Source of the DNA: Acidobacteriaceae bacterium UBA1307
GTDB lineage: Bacteria > Acidobacteriota > Terriglobia > Terriglobales > Acidobacteriaceae
NCBI GenBank assembly: GCA_002307235.1
Contig: DBTV01000031.1
Span: 162,998-226,997, forward strand
DNA: 64,000 nt
Direction of reading: 5' to 3'
The notes under the pieces were generated by a model. The model worked only from the letters and a program-made list of their open reading frames with translations, ran no database searches and was not told where the DNA came from. How positions within the stretch are numbered: the stretch's first letter is position 1; each line of letters opens with the position of its first letter. Below, piece after piece: positions 61,091-64,000 of the stretch. The position numbers and the translations under genes were made by a program.

Positions 61091-62125
61091 ATGCCGATCA
61101 ACATCTTCGCCGGAATCGGTTGTCACACGGCAGGTGCCGCCAGCGCCGCTTCGTTCTACGCTCCCATTCAGCGCATCAAGAAGTGGTCCTGGGAGACGAC
61201 CTGGCTGGTCGTCGGCCTCTTTTCCTGGATACTTCTGCCGCTTGCCACCAGCCTCGTTCTGCTGCCGGACCTGCACGCCTTCTACGCCTCGCTCAGCCCC
61301 GACGTCCTGCTCAAGGTCGCGCTCTTCGGCGCCATGTGGGGCATCGGCAATGTGAACTACGGGCTGACCATGCGCTACCTCGGCATGTCGCTCGGCATCG
61401 GCGTCGCCATGGGCGTCACCCTCGCCGCCGGCACCCTGGTTCCGCCCATGATCCACGGCCAGTTCGGCGCCATGCTCCACACCAAGGCCGGTCTGTGGAC
61501 CGTCGCTGGCGTCGTGGTCGCGCTCATCGGCGTCGCCATCGTCACCCTCGCCGGACAGCTCAAGGAAAAGCAGCTCGGCAAGGGCTCGGGCGAGTTCAAT
61601 CTGAAGCTCGGCCTCGCTCTCGCCGTCTTCTGCGGCATCTTCTCGGCGGGCATGTCCTTTGCCATCGACGCCGCGCAACCCATCAAGGCCGCCGCGCTCG
61701 CCGTCGGCGTCAAACCGCTCTACGCGGGCCTTCCCTGCTATCTGGTCATCATGGGCGGCGGCGCAATCATCAACTTCGGCTACTGCCTCTTCCGGCTCTT
61801 CACCCGGCCCGAGCTTTCGCTCAAGGCAGACCTCTCGCAGCCACTATCGATCCTCGCCAAAAACGGCGGCATGTCGGCCGTCGCCGGAACCATGTGGTAC
61901 CTGCAATTCTTCTTCTACGCCTGGGGCTCGGCCTGCATTCCGCAGAACATGGCCTACGTAAACTGGATGCTGCTGATGAGCCTCTACGTGCTCTGCGGCG
62001 GCCTGATCGGCCTCGCCGTCGGCGAGTGGAAGGGCGTCGCCGCCAAGCCCGTCCGCCTGCTCTGGCTCGGCATCGCCATCATCGTCCTCGCCGCCAATCT
62101 CGTCGGCCTCGGCATGGCGTCGTAA
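61091..62125 (+). CDS. RhaT-family sugar symporter, second and divergent copy
   Basis: 344 aa, ten predicted helices. Same fold landmarks as the first copy: [54 protein letters not shown] and [13 protein letters not shown]. By eye it shares roughly a third of its residues with the first copy, so it is an old paralog, and the substrate may differ. AGGAAAAGGA precedes the ATG. The gap to copy one is 179 bp and holds the hairpin element, so it may be transcribed separately. Confidence 0.85.
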   Translation: MPINIFAGIGCHTAGAASAASFYAPIQRIKKWSWETTWLVVGLFSWILLPLATSLVLLPDLHAFYASLSPDVLLKVALFGAMWGIGNVNYGLTMRYLGMSLGIGVAMGVTLAAGTLVPPMIHGQFGAMLHTKAGLWTVAGVVVALIGVAIVTLAGQLKEKQLGKGSGEFNLKLGLALAVFCGIFSAGMSFAIDAAQPIKAAALAVGVKPLYAGLPCYLVIMGGGAIINFGYCLFRLFTRPELSLKADLSQPLSILAKNGGMSAVAGTMWYLQFFFYAWGSACIPQNMAYVNWMLLMSLYVLCGGLIGLAVGEWKGVAAKPVRLLWLGIAIIVLAANLVGLGMAS

Positions 62126-62159
62126 AGGCAGGCAACAAGGGAACGTGGGACTGAGAAAA

Positions 62160-62240
62160 AATCAGCCGCGAACAGGTCTTGTGTCAGGGCCCGACTTCAG
62201 TCGGGCCAAATGCCAAGAAATAAGCCGCGGGCTTCAGCCC
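62160..62240. repeat. Intergenic hairpin element, copy 2
   Basis: The core (62160-62222) is almost identical to copy 1, with the same GGCCCGAC-TTCA-GTCGGGCC. The second hairpin is diverged to GGGCT-TC-AGCCC (62229-62240). Lies 34 bp after the second rhaT-like gene. Confidence 0.85.
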
Positions 62241-62312
62241 CGGATGCCCCGGACGCACGAGCCTTCGCGGCGCACGACACCGCTCTCTCTTCCTGCACGA
62301 CAAAACTGACAA

Positions 62313-62343
62313 AAAAACGCCGGCATTGATCGCCGGCGTTTTT
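62313..62343. terminator. Bidirectional terminator between the rhaT paralog and nagA
   Basis: AAAAACGCCGGC with GCCGGCGTTTTT, 12 bp perfect, loop ATTGATC. Confidence 0.93.
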
Positions 62344-62378
62344 CCTTGCGCGTCATGCGCCTGTTCCCTGCAAGACTC

Positions 62379-63545
62379 TTACGCCCTGCGGCCTTCCACC
62401 ACCGAGGCCAGCAGCTTGCCCGCCGCATCGACCGCGACAAAGTTCGCCACGCCACCCACGGCCAACGCGCCCGCGCCCTTGACTCCGGTCATCGCCGCCG
62501 GATTCGTCGTCAGCAGCCGCAGCGCCGTCGCCACCGGCGTATCGGTAAAGCGCACAAAGTTGGCCAACGCCCGGTCCAGCGTCAGCGTGCTGCCCGCCAG
62601 AACCCCGCGCGCCGTCGCCTTGCCGCCCACAACCTGCACCGGGAAGCCGCCCAGCGTGTACTCGCCATCCGGCATCCCCGCCGCGCTCATCGCGTCCGTC
62701 ACCAGAATCGCGCGGTTCGCGCCCTTGGCCCGGAACCAGATCTTCACCGCCTCGGGAGCCACATGCAGACCGTCGCAGATCAGCTCGGCATAGAGGGAAT
62801 CGGTGACCAACACCTCGCCCAGAATTCCCGGCTCGCGATGGTCGAGCGGCCGCATCGCGTTGTAGGTGTGCGTTGCCGAGGCCGCGCCCGCCGCAATCGC
62901 CGGCTTCACCTCGGAGGCCACCGCGTTCGTGTGGCCGAGCGAGCTGCGCACGCCGCGCGTAAGTGCATGTGCAATCAGCTCTGTAGCGCCTTCCAGCTCC
63001 GGCGCAATCGTCATCAGATGCACGTGGCCCCGCGCCGCCTCAAAAAAGCGGTCGAAGAGCTCAATGCTGGGCTTCTGCAGGTGTTCTTTCGGCTGCACGC
63101 CGCACTTGGCCGAGGACAGAAACGGGCCTTCCAGATGGATGCCAATCGGCTGCGCGCAGGCCTTGCCGTCAGCACCAATAGACCCTGGTTTTTCAATGAG
63201 TTCGGCCAATCCTTCGAGAGCCCGCAGGGTCGCATCCACCGAGGCTGTGACCGTCGTCGCCAGGTAGCGCGCCACACCGCGCGTGGCCAGGAAACCGCCA
63301 ATCGTGCCGAGAGCCGCGGGCGTGGCCTCCATCACGTCATGACCGGCCGAGCCGTGGAAGTGGACGTCGAAGAAAGACGGGGCCAGAGTTGCACCCGCAA
63401 AGTCTTGTGCTCCAGCCACTTCCGCGCCAATCGCCCCCCGGCTTTCCAGGGAAGCAATTCTGCCGTCTTCAATGCGCAGCACGGGGTTTTCGACAAGCGA
63501 AGTTCCCGTCCACAGGGCTTTGGCCGTAATGACTTGAGCGCTCAT
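62379..63545 (-). CDS. nagA: N-acetylglucosamine-6-phosphate deacetylase
   Basis: 388 aa amidohydrolase. Removes acetate from GlcNAc-6-phosphate in amino sugar use and wall recycling. Metal and catalytic blocks: FFDVHFHGSAGHD, IHLEGPFLS, LGHTNA, ATHTYNAMRPLDHREPG and the catalytic Asp in LVTDAMSAAGMPDG. A CATAAT box (complement of 63551-63556 region) ends 6 nt before the ATG and no ribosome site is seen, so the mRNA is probably leaderless. nagB and a GlcNAc transporter are not in the window. Upstream lies the CAAAAC-box cluster. Confidence 0.95.
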   Translation of the reverse strand: MSAQVITAKALWTGTSLVENPVLRIEDGRIASLESRGAIGAEVAGAQDFAGATLAPSFFDVHFHGSAGHDVMEATPAALGTIGGFLATRGVARYLATTVTASVDATLRALEGLAELIEKPGSIGADGKACAQPIGIHLEGPFLSSAKCGVQPKEHLQKPSIELFDRFFEAARGHVHLMTIAPELEGATELIAHALTRGVRSSLGHTNAVASEVKPAIAAGAASATHTYNAMRPLDHREPGILGEVLVTDSLYAELICDGLHVAPEAVKIWFRAKGANRAILVTDAMSAAGMPDGEYTLGGFPVQVVGGKATARGVLAGSTLTLDRALANFVRFTDTPVATALRLLTTNPAAMTGVKGAGALAVGGVANFVAVDAAGKLLASVVEGRRA

Positions 63546-63560
63546 GGAGCTATTATGGCA

Positions 63561-63649
63561 GCAAAACGACTGATTTGGCGCAAAACGATCAACTGATTCC
63601 GCACACCGTGGTGCAAAACACCTGTTTTGGCCTCAAAACAGCGTTTTTT
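63561..63649. promoter_or_regulatory. CAAAAC-box cluster upstream of nagA
   Basis: GCAAAACGA repeats at 63561 and 63580, each followed by CTGATT. Then CAAAACA-CC-TGTTTTG-GCCT-CAAAACA (63614-63640) and a TTTTTT end. Four direct boxes and one inverted box within 90 bp; the two close pairs have starts 19-20 bp apart. It lies upstream of the nagA start on its promoter side, so it is a probable multi-site operator. Confidence 0.55.
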
Positions 63650-64000
63650 CGTGCAATAATTGGTGTCATTTTTGGCCTTTTTAGTGTCAAATTCAGGCCA
63701 AAACCATGTCGTTTGCGACCCCAAAAACGCTTGCGCTCTCGAGGTTTCACGCGAGGCTCTCCTCGGGGAGGATAATTGGCCGACCTGCTATTTATTTTCC
63801 TCGGGGAAATTGCAACCGGACACGTGCGCGCACGACGATGCGCGTTCAATTTTTCTCCCGGACTGTGCGATAGAGAGGAAATGTTCGACAAGGCAAACGC
63901 AGATCCTTCGACTCACCACCCCCAGGCTTACGAAAACGCCGGGGGCTCCGTTCGCTCAGGAGGACTGCCGTTGTTTTTGTCAATACCCCCGGCAGAGCCG
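63650..64000. other. Right-end non-coding region
   Basis: No supported gene. It contains TTTTGGCCT/AGGCCAAAA (63670-63703) and a GC-rich palindrome set near the edge, GCCGGGGG (63938-63945) with CCCCCGGC (63986-63993), which looks like another repeat element cut by the window end. Confidence 0.5.

Noticed and set aside
63589..63891. A 100-codon minus-strand frame upstream of nagA
   Set aside because: Basic, low-complexity translation that covers the operator cluster; no ribosome site.
1..64000. tRNA, rRNA, CRISPR arrays, IS elements, prophage
   Set aside because: I read the gaps on both strands and found no TPsiC-type tRNA arms, regular spaced repeats, transposase or integrase genes.

Overview
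The window is a GC-rich stretch of a bacterial chromosome that most resembles the class Terriglobia (Acidobacteria, Acidobacteriaceae type). The clues are two very large Oar-like TonB-dependent receptors with an N-terminal carboxypeptidase-regulatory domain, many secreted plant-polysaccharide hydrolases, a B. subtilis-type succinate dehydrogenase, and short intergenic hairpin repeats of the kind common in that phylum. This placement comes from gene content only; no 16S gene or other decisive marker is present. I see no rRNA, tRNA, CRISPR array, insertion sequence, prophage or origin.

Layout. 1-2403: a partial AP endonuclease (nfo-like), a methyltransferase and a PfkB sugar kinase. 2469-14702: a pectin and hexuronate block with a GH51 arabinofuranosidase, a GH106 rhamnosidase-like enzyme, uxaA-uxaB (altronate dehydratase and tagaturonate reductase), a TonB-C protein, pncB, then kdgK and eda. 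14793-19771: a FucP-type sugar permease, uvrA and two tiny genes. 19909-27461: mostly housekeeping (TPR protein, SprT-like protease, lgt, hpt, deoC, a GAF/PP2C regulator, aroA). 27548-41290: a TolC-like protein, truA, the first giant TonB receptor, an M20 peptidase, an EamA transporter, an HtrA protease, a peptidoglycan-binding-domain protein, an Lrp regulator and a tryptophanase-like lyase. 41440-50187: a carboxylesterase, a rhamnogalacturonan acetylesterase-like enzyme, rhaM, a GH28 polygalacturonase and the second giant receptor. 50520-56274: a co-directional TCA block in the order rdgB, gltA, sdhC, sdhA, sdhB on the minus strand. 56542-63545: a GH78 rhamnosidase, two different RhaT transporters and nagA.

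How it fits together. Much of the window encodes breakdown of rhamnogalacturonan-type pectin. Secreted GH28, GH78, GH106, GH51 and the acetylesterase would release galacturonate, rhamnose and arabinose. RhaT and RhaM handle rhamnose. UxaB, UxaA, KdgK and Eda take tagaturonate to pyruvate and glyceraldehyde-3-phosphate. UxaC and the rhamnose isomerase, kinase and aldolase are not in this window. Several of these genes carry an individual perfect inverted repeat at or near a candidate promoter, so dedicated repressors are likely, although none is encoded here.

The least explained signals are in the non-coding DNA. They are a CAAAAC-box cluster in front of nagA, a purine-rich GGGACTA repeat inside the sdh operon, a 63-bp hairpin element repeated after both rhaT genes, strong hairpins without a T-tract after genes, and -10-like hexamers only about 5-13 nt before many start codons, which suggests leaderless mRNAs. 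Among proteins, the tryptophanase-like lyase with a glycine at a specificity position is the most unusual.
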